A stretch of DNA of 64,000 nt from Fusarium oxysporum f. sp. lycopersici 4287 (GCF_000149955.1 NC_031000.1:468761-532760), one strand, 5' to 3'; counted from the stretch's first letter, positions 45,721 through 58,901 are shown. The notes: generated by a model from the letters alone, not told the origin. Translations and numbers: made by a program.

Positions 45721-47591
45721 GGAGATAAGGGGCAAGCAGGGTGAGCTACTTCCGTAGCTGCGGCACTGGTGGTAGCATTGAGTGACGATGACGGCGTATG
45801 AGCCATCCATCCGGGACCGAGGCAGCGGGCGGATTTGTCGTGGAGGATGCCATCGCCGCCGCTTTCGGGTTGCGCAAACCGAAGTTGGGACGTTTGTTAC
45901 GCACTTATTAAAGAACAAGCTGTCGATAAGGCTACTTGTCAAAACTTGCATGCCAAGAAAATGAGATTATAAGTAGAGGTTATAATAACCTAATCAACCT
46001 CGTGAAAATCACGACAGATTCCGGGTAGGCACGACCACCTGCCGGAGAGCCGCTCACCTATGGTGCGTGTGAAATTGTTGATACCGCATGACTAAGATGG
46101 TCCGATCTCCCGTGGCTAGGATGTGGATCCTATGTAAGGAGTTGTGCTCCTCTCAGGCCCAAGTAACTTAGACTTTTTAGTGATACCTTCGACTCCACGC
46201 AGTATTGCTTCATCACAAATGTATCAAATTATTTTTCAAATACAGGATTTGATATTCTCGATACGAAACGATTCATTCGTACATTTGTTTTGACTTACTT
46301 GATAATTTGTTGGATTGGGTTGTATTTATGAGCAGCACCGCGTAGGTGGCGCGACGGCTGGTCACAGTAAGTCATTCATGTAAGCATTAAGGAAGAGCGA
46401 GCGCCTCGATGATATCCTGAAACGTGGCGTAATCATTAGTGCTAACTATATCTGTTTTCTGACATCAGCGAGCGTACATCATACTGCTACATTGTTACGA
46501 GCAGCTATTATTTACCAGCTTACGATATAAAATAGCGTGCTATCTAGAGACGTAGTTGCAATTATGCTTAAGCTACTCACATATCAAATTACGCATCACT
46601 TATAACGACCTCTAATCCTGACAGTTCCTGCCCGAGAAGCGCCTTTATTTTGAGAACTTCCATGATGGCTTTATCGGAGTCCAGAAGAGCTGCGCGATGT
46701 CGTGGGCATGAGGTTTGTGACTAACGCGAACTCTTTAAAAATGTAACTCCGGGGCCCCTTAGCCGCATCCTAATGGCGCTTGGGGCTTTCCTACCGATAA
46801 AGGTTAATTCACCTGCGGGAAGGTCATTTTGCGGCAAGACCGTCGCGGTCCGTGCTTCATTTTATATACACGCACCATGGTTATTTCAGCGTGAACACAC
46901 ACAGACATAGTAGAATAAAGCCCAACCTCTCATACTATTCCGCTAAGAATCGTAGAAATGCCTCCATCAACCCGAGAGCAACCGAATCGCGACGTTATAG
47001 ACCTAGATGAAGATATTGGCCTTCGCGTAATAGGCGTTCAACGGCGTCGGCTGTGAAGTTTGCATGGATTTAGCATGTGGCCCACTCAAACCTCCTACCT
47101 GTTGCTAATCAAACATGAGCCAGGATGCGGAGGATTTTCTTCATGCACGATTTGGTCAACAAGTTGTCACGCATACGGCTTTGCAACGGGATGATATGCC
47201 AATGGCGGACTTTCTGAAAGCAGCGCCTACCACAGCAAATAGCTGGACGTTTGAGATTGGTTCAGCATCTTGGCTTGGTTATTCAAAACAAGCTTCCTAC
47301 CACGGTGCAGACACAACATTACACAGCAGCCGGCTCCATAAGGCAAAATAATTTGGCAGTCCTTGAACTAGCATCCACATTTAGCGTAAGTGGCCACCTG
47401 CCAATTGAACGTAAGAATTGCCTAATTGACGCAGCCAAATCAATCGCACCCACAACAGCTCGAGCTGGCAGATTTTGCCATCAGAATGACCCCCGCTCCA
47501 GCGGTTGGGTCGTTGATTAATTTAAGGATAGTACTTTACCCCTTGCGGCTGTGTTGTGTTAAAGGCTGTGCTAAGCAGATTCCATCTCCTG
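45721..47591. other. Intergenic, no gene recognised
   Basis: About 1.9 kb. Small frames at 46958-47056 and 47115-47351 have ATG starts but no recognisable domain or neighbouring exon, so they are not called. Confidence 0.4.
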
Positions 47592-47743
47592 ACCCTAATC
47601 AAGCATGTAGAACAGAAATGCGCCGCATTTCCACTTCTGCACCAATCAGAATCTCCATTTTCTTACCCCGAATTTCCCCTCTGGAAATGCGCCGCATTTC
47701 CATCTAGGCCTGTAAACCGAGACCGCGAAATGCGCCGCGTTTC
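47592..47743. repeat. Triple-palindrome locus 1
   Basis: GAAATGCGCCGCATTTC occurs at 47615-47631 and 47684-47700, and GAAATGCGCCGCGTTTC at 47727-47743. Each is a 17-bp palindrome with 8-bp arms around one central base (one G-T mismatch in the third). The first two starts are 69 nt apart. The spacer and about 25 nt upstream (CCCTAATCAAG) resemble locus 2 at 58410-58573. No gene spans it. Confidence 0.9.
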
Positions 47744-48622
47744 TTCCACGAAGGCCCGTGCCAACCATGTAGGCGACCGCATTCCTAGACTTCAGAGCGT
47801 GTAGTAATTTCCGTTGTGTCGATTAGGAGGAAGGGAGCAGCGATCAAGCTCTCTCTTTGTTCTTTGCTAAATGTGACTTCATAGAAGGTATCTGACCCTA
47901 CTCTTCTATTCTTAATTGATGTGTCCCCCTAATTGTCGTATACCCCCGTCCAATTCTCAAGTGCTTGGCTATGTCCGGCTTGTTCCCACGTTATCCATAC
48001 TATGATGACTTACTCGTCCCATTTCGATCGACCGTCTGCGAGCGCGTTACACACGCGTGTGAACGCGTACTTTATTTATCATACATTATCTACCTTATCT
48101 ACAATCTTGATCGGAGGTTTGTTTCATAGAAAAAAATATCATATATGTCAAAAAGTATTTAATTGGGTAATATGAAGAGGGCCAAGCTAGTATAGGTCAG
48201 ATTATTGTAATAAAATAAATGCTGACAGTTTTTATTTATTTGCGGGAAGTTCCTAGATTCTGAAGGTGGGCCTACTAGGAACTCTGGATAGGATAGAAAT
48301 AACGTAGCTGGCTAAACTTGGCATACAGTGCTGTGATATTTATACTTCTTAGCATGGGAAAGCCGGCGAGGCTGAGTGGGTTTTGCTTAGAGTATCAGCC
48401 CCCAAAAAGATAGAACCGCCTATCAAATGTCTCAACAACGAGATAAGATGTTGTAAGTTCTATGAGGTGTAATCTATCGGGCGGAACAGATCCATTTATT
48501 CATTCATTTATTAAATAAACGCTACATATCAAATGTTGACTTACGGTCATTCTCTAACAATGTTCAGCTTGCTAACCTAACACAGCCTGCGACCTGGAAA
48601 CACGACGAGCGGACAGAGCTGA
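47744..48622. other. Intergenic, no gene recognised
   Basis: About 900 nt, AT-rich towards the right, no supported feature. Confidence 0.4.
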
Positions 48623-49012
48623 TTACTTAGCAAGAGCTGTGATTTCTTGCAAAATGCCGTGACAATAACGTTGAAAGCCTCTCGCAGCTACCCTATCACG
48701 ACGTCGACTATAAGTCTGTAGAGGGCCGTTGTAATGAAGCCTGTTTCTGAATTTGCTCGTATAATGCACCAGACCTTTGTCCTCATATGGTAGGTTGACA
48801 TGAATTTCGCGCTTGAACAGTTGGTTAGGATTGTCCAGTTGCTCCCGAAGAATCAGTAAAGTATCGAGAGTAGACTTAATGCTCGCCGACATGTCTTCAA
48901 GATTTCTGGGCGCATCGAAGAGTGTTTGCATTACATCGTCATTTGAATCTTGTGATGGACTAAAAAGGATCCTCCCCTGGGCGATTAATCCATCAGTGAG
49001 GTCGTTTACTAC
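48623..49012 (-). pseudogene. Possible 3' gene fragment, unknown product
   Basis: The minus-strand frame is open from about 49012 to TAG at 48623 and looks coding: LTDGLIAQGRILFSPSQDSN, then MSASIKSTLDTLLILREQLD, then a basic tail with RNRLHYNGP and RDRVAARGFQRYC. The closest ATG (48931) lies well inside, and the frame may continue from an upstream exon, since an AG acceptor precedes it. I cannot name the family. Confidence 0.3.
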
Positions 49013-49143
49013 TCAGCCGGTGGCGGATAGCTTCACGGCGTAACAAGGCCATCGTGGCACGTCACGTTTCTGGTGTATACGATAAAAGCAATATCTGATT
49101 AGCTAACACTACCAACTTGACCAATAATATGGAGCGTCTTATT

Positions 49144-49230
49144 GTTGTACAACAGTTGTTTGGGAAGTCCGGTAGTGTTGTACAACTTCAACAAAAGTAG
49201 TGTTGTACAACTATACAACAGTTGTACTCA
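49144..49230. repeat. Cluster of GTTGTACAAC palindromes
   Basis: The perfect 10-bp palindrome GTTGTACAAC occurs at 49144-49153, 49177-49186 and 49202-49211. ACAACAGTTGT-like halves sit beside the first and last copies. No gene spans it; the ERG10 3' end is about 330 nt to the right. Confidence 0.85.
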
Positions 49231-49563
49231 TATAACAACACTACAATACGCATGTATGCATATTTACGAAGACTATGACGGGAGTGGCAAATTACACTTG
49301 CAACTCGCCATTGATTTCCACCAGGATGGCATGGACTATTGCACTGGAAGCGGGCCCTGTTACGCGTTCGTGTAAACTTGGCCGATTTAGGAACGGGGCT
49401 CGTTCCGGCTAAATACTTGAGGAGGGGTAGGTTGCGGTACAAAGACCCTGGCTAGGTCCCCTTGTAGGAGCCTTCCTCAGTAGCCCAAATTTCAATTAAC
49501 TCTTCTGGCCACACCTACGGTTGTACCCCTTGAACCACTTATTCTGAGATTATCTACCCAGCT

Positions 49564-50972
<1,409 letters not shown>

Positions 50973-51889
50973 GTTGACGAGGCTATTTATAAGATGGATA
51001 AACCTAACTCATTCTCTCGCGACTAGTGAAAGAGATGCAGATACTGAAGAAGAAGGATCAAGCAAGATGATGAAATGCAGCAATTCAACTGAAGATGTTG
51101 AGCAGGTTTTATTTTGAAGCCAAGGCAGAGACAAGGTTCTGCTTATCATCGTGCCCTTCGTCTTCGCGCTTAAACCCTTACTTCCCCGCCGGTATAATTA
51201 TATAAGATGGCCGATAAGAAATGCATGTGGAGTAGTTAGTTATTTTTGGTCTTGAATCGCGACTGGGGGTTTAGTGATGGCCCTTGATCAGTAATCGGTA
51301 TTAGCCCAGACTCTTGTACATTAAAACAGGGGTCCGTTTTATTTTCATACACACTAAGCCATGATTAGTTTATATCGGCAAGATGACCAAGAGGCAATTC
51401 TTGGTATTATATAATATTTGTGTGTATTAAAATAGAAATTTGTCTTTTAGTACTCCGTACAGAGCAACATTAATAATCACTTACTAGGAAGTTGACGTAT
51501 ATCATAAGCGAGCGGCCAGACAAGCAAGTGGCCCACTTCACCACGCTCAAGCTCCTAATACACACACACGCGCAAGTCTACTACGCCCGGTAGGCCAACA
51601 CCCAAAGGGCTTTGAAGCTAAAAGTACGTAAAATCTCTCTAATTATTACCTTACTCTCACCAAACCCTTACGAATCTCGCCTCATTCTTTCCAATCTAGT
51701 CATCGTTCTTTTCCATTATCCTCGTAGGTATCAGTATGTAGCAAGCCACCCTGAAGCCCAGTTTCTCCAAGTGTTCAGTTTCCTATCTTCGGCGGCTGAA
51801 GCATTGCCTGCTTTTGGTTGTTCGAGGGGTAGCTATTGTTAGATGAGTTTAGAATCAATAAGTTAGTAATGTTTCTGTTATCGCTGTGC
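50973..51889. other. Upstream of ERG10, with a short pogo-like end relic
   Basis: About 900 nt containing the ERG10 promoter. At 51497-51540 the sequence GAGCGGCCAGACAAGC with following AAGTGGCCCA resembles the terminal region of the pogo element at 54774 (TGTGAGCCAGACAAGC, ATGTGAGCCA). No opposite end is recognisable. No other gene is seen. Confidence 0.4.
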
Positions 51890-52659
51890 CAGGCGACCTG
51901 TAGCGATCGCGAACCTGATCATGGCCCCCGCCGCGTCCATGTCTGGTGTCCATTTCTGTCCATCTGATGCTGCCTTGCCATCTAGGTGAAAGGAGAGGTT
52001 GCCGCGTTTTTCTTCCGTAATTGTAGCGTCTCTCTACGGTATATCGTCCACTTCACGCAACGGAAGAGGAAATGCTCTACCGTTTCTTTTGCTCGCCCAC
52101 ACGGGCACTCATCCGTCGGTGCTGCCATGACCTGATATAGGTAACCATTCAATCGCGCCATTCGAGTTCTGAGCTGCGCCAGCACGCTGGCTTCCTTCCA
52201 CCACAACTGGTCGTATAGCAGGCGAGTATGTGTACCGGGCAGAGCTGAGTCAACCTTTCTAGAATGCTTGCCGACTCCCTCTGGCAGTCTCCTCTCGCTT
52301 CACAGATCTGCTTTTGTTTGACTGAGAATTGTAGTCTTCGCTTTGACTGCCCCCTTACGCGGCGTGACGTACGGCTCCTTTGCATGACGGGCCGACGTCT
52401 TGGCTATCTTCTGGATTTCGAGCTCACTGTTAGAGGGTAGCCAGATGAGGTTAACTCCGTTCCCCTCTCCTCGAAACTTCTCCACAGCATCGTATATCTC
52501 TCGGATATGCCCTTGACCCGATTGTTGGCGAGGGTTATGGCCTGTGCCGCTAATCCGTTCCTCGTCAAGATCATAATGGCTCGATGTTTCTTCTCTGGCA
52601 GACAGGCTCCTAGTATTACGACCCAGTCTCACCACATACGTGACTCCAGTCACCCCCAC
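51890..52659 (-). pseudogene. LINE RNase H / C-terminal relic, second family
   Basis: Read on the minus strand, the pieces show ARQQSGQGHIREIYDAVEKF and NLIWLPSNSELEIQKIAKTS (RNase H C-terminal region, with the Pro-His motif altered). These are followed by LAQLRTRMARLNGYLYQVMA and ECPCGRAKETVEHFLFRC, a Cys/His motif typical of another Tad-like LINE lineage. At least two frameshifts separate the parts. The motif differs clearly from that of the LINE at 8641, so it is a separate family. Confidence 0.75.
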
Positions 52660-53060
52660 GGATTTTAACTAATAACCTAAGACAATCTAAGTCGAACCGA
52701 CCCTATTTGACTTATACTACTAGACCCGCTTCAGTCAACTTAGTTTACTAATCTTTTATAATATTAAATATAACCAAACTATGTTAACCATATTTAACTT
52801 ATTATATAGTTGAAGTAGCTAATTGAGGAGATACCGGACCTAAGCTATCTATACCCAGGGTCGGGAAGCTGCTAACCCCTATGTCCGGCCTGGTGCCACA
52901 AGCTTCTTCAGCTAAACGAATTAAGGTTTCCAGGACATCTCCACCCAGCAGGTAGCTTTGAACTTTGGCATACCTAACCTTCAGTATATGAGGAAGCCTC
53001 GGCTAATTCAAAATTAGGTTGTGATGCCTGATTGACCCAGAACAGTGAAGAGCTTGCAGC
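52660..53060. other. AT-rich, RIP-like intergenic stretch
   Basis: TA- and TTA-rich sequence without open frames, for example around 52730-52830. Consistent with an old repeat mutated in RIP fashion. No boundaries could be set. Confidence 0.4.
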
Positions 53061-53620
53061 ATGGAGCCATTCAGGAAGCAATTTTCACCAGAAGACATTC
53101 CTGATCTATCAGGAAAAGTCATTATTGTGACAGGGCAAGTACGAATCAATTGCATTGGACCTGGCTAATGACTGTGCGGCTACAGAGGCGGAACTGGAAT
53201 CGGCAAGGAAACGGTAACCCAACTTCTGCGACGTAATGCTCGAGTATACGTGGCGTCCCGGTCAAAGAAGAAATTTCAACAGTTGTTAGAAGACTTATCA
53301 GTTCCCGATCATTACGAGTCTTTGAGGTTCCTGGAACTGGACTTGTCAGACATGAAGAGCTGCATTCACGCGGCGAAGCAGTTTGAGAAGCTCGAGAAGA
53401 GGCTTGACGTCGTGGTTGCTAATGCCGCTCTCTCTGTGATGGTAGGGCCAAGATTGAAAAGGACATTCCTTTCATAGCTCTGATAGGCATTGTCACTAAT
53501 ACTCTATAGCCTCAGACGCTGACAAAGGATGGGTTGGAGATTCAGTTTGGTGTAGGTTTACTACACTGCTGCACGTGTGACCTACGACTAACGCGATATT
53601 AGACCAACGTAAGAGTGGTG
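53061..53620 (+). pseudogene. Short-chain dehydrogenase/reductase (SDR), truncated
   Basis: Exon 1 starts at ATG 53061 and ends at 53134. The first intron (53135-53185) has a GC donor (GCAAGT) and AG acceptor. After splicing the cofactor motif TGGGTGIGKE appears (TGxxxGIG of the Rossmann fold). Exon 2 continues with ASRSKKKFQQLLEDLSVPDH, LELDLSDMKSC and VANAALSVM. A 68-nt intron (53442-53509) leads to PQTLTKDGLEIQFG, then possibly another intron. Where other family members have the catalytic Ser and YxxxK, the sequence instead reads TNVRVVETADLDG and soon hits stops. The catalytic half is missing, so this is a 5' relic. The GC-AG intron is a known minor class. Confidence 0.7.
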
Positions 53621-54771
53621 GAAACTGCCGATCTCGATGGGTGGAGGCTAATCATTTCAAACTTTAGCATCTCGGACACTTTGTATTTGTTTACAACCTC
53701 TTGGTAGGTGCATGGTGGGCAACCTTGCTCCATCCGCCTTATTGGAGCATTCGTGAACAAAGGAACCCTACAGAATCAGACAATAGCAAGTTGTCGTAGC
53801 AGTCAACGTGCACATAAGCATGATCCTTTTTCGGTCAGCAAGGATGCTGTGAGGTGTGATGTTAGATTTGTAACTCACAGCGCTTCGTGTCTTTTTTTTT
53901 TCTTCCAGCTCGAAACGCCAACACCAGCGAGAAATATAGGTCTCGAAATACAGAAAATCCCCACATTCTACAAGTTGAGGGTGGCCGTAGCTTCAAGCTT
54001 GTGATTGAGTGCCTGACAATGGCTCAGTTTTACGGTATAAATGAAGGTGCTATCTGGGAATTCCAGGAGGAGCCGAGTGCCCTTTGGGCAGGTGGGTCAG
54101 TTCTCTATCTTAAGCGAAGAGAGCACAAGATGGTATGCATCAGAATGATGACAGATTGCAGATCCAACTAGAGCGGGGTCTCTCATGGCGGAGACGGCAG
54201 CAAGCTTTGGGAGTTTTATATTTCAGTCACTGAAATAACCAGCCCCATTCCCTTACCATATTTTCTTGGCCTTTGCCTTACTCCTATCAGCCTTAAATCA
54301 CCGGACTATTCACTCCTGTTTGTGAATCTTGTCCCAGGGACATGGGCGAACTTGGCATCGAACGACGTAAAGCCTCACCGTCATAGACAATTGAACATGC
54401 ATCATCGGCAAGCCAGAATACTACATCGACGGTACGAAGAGATAACCTTCGACCAGTCCCTTTATTGGGACGAGGCGGATCCCCCTCCGAACCCCAACAC
54501 CTCCATATTCTAACTCAGCGAGCTTCTGAAACCACAGCCGCATTTGCCTCTGCCCTAGGAATTATTCACAGACGATTCTGACAGAATCGTCCATACAAAA
54601 TGCGATTTTTCAGGCCATGCATTACTACAATATCGCTTACTACTGGGCCGAGTCGCTGATTGGTTAAGATTTCCACTTGAGGTTAGTTAGGGTTAGCATC
54701 ATTTTTTAAGGTTTACGGCATTTTGGCAAAAAGGGTTCTGCAATATAGAATAAGATCATGATAGCATTTAC
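53621..54771. other. Intergenic, no gene recognised
   Basis: About 1.15 kb. The frames at 53887-54171 and 54322-54513 have no recognisable domain and are not called. Confidence 0.4.
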
Positions 54772-54773
54772 TA

Positions 54774-56617
54774 ACGTGAATCACTAGTATGTGAGCCAGA
54801 CAAGCATGTGAGCCAAAAATCCCTCATCCTACATCATCACTACCTAATCAAATAATTCTCAACCACCCAGTATGTCACAACCCAATAAAGAAGGTAGAAT
54901 CCTTCTTGCACTTCAGGCCCTTCAAAATAACCCAAAATTAAGCATCCGGCGCGCTGCAAATATATATAACGTCAATCGCAGTACATTACGTCGCCGCCAG
55001 AATGGCGCTCAATCCCGACGCGACTGGACACCAGGATCACGAAAGCTATCTAATCTAGAAGAAAAGACTTTAGTTCGCTTTATTCTAAAGCTAGATTCCC
55101 AAGGGTTTCCCCCAAAACTGTCTTTTGTTGAAGCAATGGCTAATTGTCTCCTCGCTGACCGCAACGCGTCACCTGTCGGCATGCACTGGGCTAACAATTT
55201 TATCAAGCGACAACCAGAGCTCAAGATGCGTTTCTTTCGGAGATATGATTACCAGAGAGCCAAATGTGAAGATCCGACTATTATTCGAAATTGGTTTAGG
55301 CTTGTAGAGAACACAATCGCGAAATACGGTATCCAATCACATGATATTTGGAATTTTGATGAGACTGGCTTTATGATGGGCATGATTTCAAGCGGAATGG
55401 TCGTCACAGGTTCAGAAAGGCTTGGAAGACCGAGATCAGTGCAGCCTGGAAACCGTGAATGGATTACAGTCATTCAGGCGATTAATGCGGAAGGCCAGGC
55501 GATTGAGCCGTTTATCATTGGCGCGGGCCAAAATCACCTTGCTAACTGGCATGAAGAACCTACCCTCCCGTGCGATTAGGTTATTGCAATGAGCCAAAAT
55601 GGCTGGACAAATAACGAACTGGGTCTTGAGTGGCTAAAGCACTTTGACCGACGCACAGCTGATCGATCAGTTGGTTCCTATCGTCTTCTGATCCTTGATG
55701 GCCACGAAAGCCACCACTCTGTCGAATTTGAGAGATATTGCGAGGCAAATAAGATTATTACGCTCTGTATGCCGGCTCATTCGTCTCATCTACTCCAGCC
55801 TCTCGATATTGGGTGCTTTGGGCCACTTAAAAAGGCATATGGTCGACAAATTGAGGATCTGATCAGAAGGTCTGTACATCACATTTCGAAGACCGAGTTC
55901 TTTCCTGCCTTTGCCGCCGCCTTTCAAGCCACTATGACCGAAAAGAATATCAGAGGGGCTTTTAGAGGAGCTGGCCTTGTTCCTTTTGACCCTGAAAGTG
56001 TGATCTCAAAGCTTGATGTTCAGCTACGGACTCCAACACCTCCCGTGGAGGAGGCCAGCCAGGCTCAGCCTTGGACTTCAAAGACACCAAAGACAGTTCT
56101 CGAGGCCGAATCTCAGTCTGAATACCTGTATAGGCGAATCAGAAGGCATCAAAGTAGCTCCCCAGAGTCAATACTAGGAGCTCTGAAGTCACTTGCAAAG
56201 GGAACAAAGGCAATAATGCATGAGAATGCCTTATTGACGGCTGAGCTTAGAGAAGTTCGAGAGGCAAATGAGATTCTAAGCCGGCGCCGAAGGGCAAAAA
56301 GAATCCGACTACAGAAAGGAGGAATGATGACTGTAGGAGAAGCAAGAGATTTAATTGATCAGATGGATGTTGATATGCAGGTAGTGGCCGAATCGTCGAG
56401 GAGTGGTGGTCAAGGAAGGTCGGCGCGACCGGGGGTTCGGCGCTGTGGTATATGCGGCAAGACGGGACATAATGCAAGAACATGTCAGGAGGATATTAAG
56501 GTATCTGGAGTAGGGGATAGTAAGTAATTTTAAATTGATTAGCTAGTTTGTGGTGTTTTTGTTGTAATATTTAGTTTGAAGGCTAAGAAAAGTGGCTCAC
56601 ATACTAGTGATTCACGT
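54774..56617 (+). mobile_element. Full-length pogo/Fot-type transposon with perfect 25-bp TIRs
   Basis: The left end (54774-54798) and right end (56593-56617) are perfect inverted repeats of 25 bp, starting ACGTGAATCACTAG and running into TATGTGAGCCA. Both ends are flanked by TA (54772-54773, 56618-56619). The motif TGTGAGCCA recurs just inside the left end (54807-54816), a possible transposase-binding subterminal repeat. The element is 1844 nt and contains one transposase gene on the plus strand. It is the best preserved DNA transposon in the window. Confidence 0.95.
54872..56527 (+). pseudogene. pogo/Fot-type transposase with a single in-frame TAG
   Basis: From ATG 54872 one reading frame covers the whole gene to TAA at 56525-56527, broken only by TAG at 55577-55579. 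Order of parts: Psq-type HTH (SIRRAANIYNVNRSTLRRR); CENP-B-type HTH (NLEEKTLVRFILKLDSQGFP, MHWANNFIKRQPEL); DDE domain with first Asp in WNFDETGFMMG, second in YRLLILDGHESHHS and third in HLLQPLDIGCFGPLK; a Leu/Arg-rich helix; and at the C-terminus a CCHC zinc knuckle (CGICGKTGHNARTC). Relatives usually have Trp where the TAG is, so a TGG-to-TAG change is likely. This is a CpA-to-TpA change on the other strand, as in RIP. Otherwise it looks intact. Confidence 0.93.
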
Positions 56618-56619
56618 TA

Positions 56620-58409
56620 TACTATAAGATATTATTAATTATTATACTGGCAGAGACTTGGAAGATCTATTTAACTTAAAGCTTCCAGAAGATGGCAATA
56701 TAGCAGTTAAATAGCTTCTAGTATTAAAAGGGTATAGCTGTATTATATCTGCATATAGGTATCTTATGGTAGTTTAAGATAATATTGTCTATCACTGGAA
56801 AAGAGTAGAGCATAGGGAAGCAGAGATACAATAGGAAGAGGTTATGCTGTAGACTTAGATAGGTAGGAGGTATACTTGATACTGGATCGTCTGAGACGAT
56901 AGCGACATCAGCATTATGCTAGATAGTGCTGATATTATAAGATGCAGCGCTATAGAAGAGATAATTGCTAAGAGTTAGGCCTGGCTGAAAGAAGAGGACG
57001 CTATGTGACTCCAGAAGGGAGATTTAGAAGAGTGAATAGACCGCAATTTGCCGTAGGTTAAGAGGTTAGGTTAGATATAGCACTTTGGCTCCTAGGACTT
57101 ACTCAGTATTTACAATGCAGTTATATAGGTATAAGCAAGGGAAGTAATAGGCAATAGGGCTAAGAAAGATAAGCAAGCAATCTGTAAATAACTATTACTT
57201 AGTTAACTTAGGCAGAGCTTTAACCGTAAGGTAGACTGCTGCTGCTGGCGACTTAATAGCATGCCGATAGAAACACTGCAGTGGCTCTCTAGCATTATAG
57301 CAATAAGTCTAAGCGGCATACTATTTGGCCATAAAGGTAAGAAGTCATTAATAATTAAGTATTATTCAGTAGGTTACCGCTATTTAAGCTTTTACTGAAG
57401 ATTATATTGTATTAGATATAAAGAGGCACTTTAATGCTAGGCTATTTAGTTTATAGATAAGCAATAGAGCTTACTGCATAATATTAATAAAGAGCTTGAA
57501 GGGGATGCATTTCCCAGCAGCCGAGACAGTAGGTTCTATAGTGGCAGAGATGAATGCTGATAGTGAGGAAGAAGAGGAGGATAAAGATGTAGGCAAGTGC
57601 GAGGAAGTGATCGACAATAGTGGCATAAGCAGTCTAATGCATAATGCACTTAATTGAGCTATATTCCGGTTTATTATTTCTTTAATTTAAATAAAAGTTG
57701 ATAGAAATGCATATATGAACCCACTACTATGCTTTTATGCAGCACTTAGTATGAGATAATGTCCGCTAAGCTATATAGAGCCGCATTTATATATAGGCAT
57801 GCTAGCTGGTATACTATAGTAGGCCTGGCTGTTCTTTCTGGAGGCTGTATTCGAGGATCAGCCGCAGGATCAGGATAAGGTCAGAGTGAAGGCAGTGCTT
57901 ACATTTAAGGAGCAGCATGCCGCATAGATATATATCGGTAGCCATACCGTCATAAGCACAGTCATCAGATAGATGGCATATAGGAAAGGGCACCGCCAAA
58001 AGATAGGAGGGCAGCCGTCAATACGATAGGCAGATGATAGAGAGGCACTATTCCATATAGGTAAGGAACTCAATATCGAAAAATTCACCTGCATACTCTA
58101 CAGTCAAGTTATAGGGGCGCATAAGATGCTAGACTGGCTATTCGGGGGATCATGACATAAAATCAGCGGAACAATTGACATAAGGCGGATTATCGATAAT
58201 ATAGTGCGGCTCAGGGCAGGTCAGTCATTTGCAAGCAACCTGAAGAATAGCTAGTTAGAGCCCAGGCCGGCAAAGGTGATGCAGCTGATAGAAGCGTTAA
58301 TATAGGATGCGGCATAGAATCAGTGGAAGCAGCAGAAGGTTTATATATAGCTCCGCAACTTATGACTGTCTTAAGAGATACTATTCATACTTACATACAT
58401 ATAGGGCAG
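56620..58409. other. TA/TAG-rich degenerate sequence, RIP-like
   Basis: About 1.8 kb crowded with TA, TAG and ATA triplets and very few CA/TG-preserving codons. No open frame longer than a few dozen codons is present on either strand in its body. Readable islands (57540-57650, 58200-58340) remain purine-rich like old coding sequence. I interpret it as an old repeat heavily mutated by a RIP-type process. The original element could not be identified. Confidence 0.5.
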
Positions 58410-58573
58410 GCTCCTAATCAAGAATTATCAGCAGAAACGCATTGCGTTTCCTGTTTTTGACCAATCACCGTCTAGCATTTTCGCCCCATATTTCCCCCCA
58501 TAGAAACGCATTGCGTTTCTTGTACCGCCCTAATGAAATCAGAAAACCAAAAACACGAAACGCGTCGCGTTTC
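58410..58573. repeat. Triple-palindrome locus 2
   Basis: GAAACGCATTGCGTTTC occurs at 58434-58450 and 58503-58519, and GAAACGCGTCGCGTTTC at 58557-58573. All three are perfect 17-bp palindromes around a central base. The first two starts are 69 nt apart, exactly as in locus 1 (47615, 47684), and the spacer is also 52 nt with shared blocks (ACCAATCA, CATTTTC, ATTTCCCC). A short Cys-containing frame starts about 170 nt downstream. Confidence 0.9.
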
Positions 58574-58741
58574 CGTCGGCTGACCCTTGTCGAGTTCAAC
58601 AACTTGACTACTCCAGATCTTAACAACAACATTCATTGCCATCGTCTACTGAAACTCACGTGTTTATCATCTTCGTATAATGTCTACTCCATCTCCGCCA
58701 TTCCATCCTGTCTATTATATTTATATATGCTTAGTCATAAT

Positions 58742-58901
58742 GACCCGCTCCTCTGTTCACGAACAACGTAGCCATCCCACTTTACCCCCAGCAAAGCTGC
58801 AGAAGCTCGAGGGGCCGACCCATTATTGTAACTTACCGGAAGCAGCCATTATATGTACCAAGTGCGGTTTCGCTTTAATTCCTAAACGTGTCTCGGAGTA
58901 A
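58742..58901 (+). pseudogene. Short zinc-motif frame resembling DUF3505 N-termini
   Basis: The frame from ATG 58742 encodes 52 residues ending at TAA 58899-58901. It contains THYCNLPEAAIICTKCGFAL followed by IPKRV. This is like the N-terminal ICxxC segment of DUF3505/telomere-linked helicase-type proteins, in which a KH-containing stretch follows. After the stop the same frame continues with PGKKHG. It lies 170 nt after the palindromes of locus 2. Likely a degenerate 5' end; the assignment is tentative. Confidence 0.35.
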
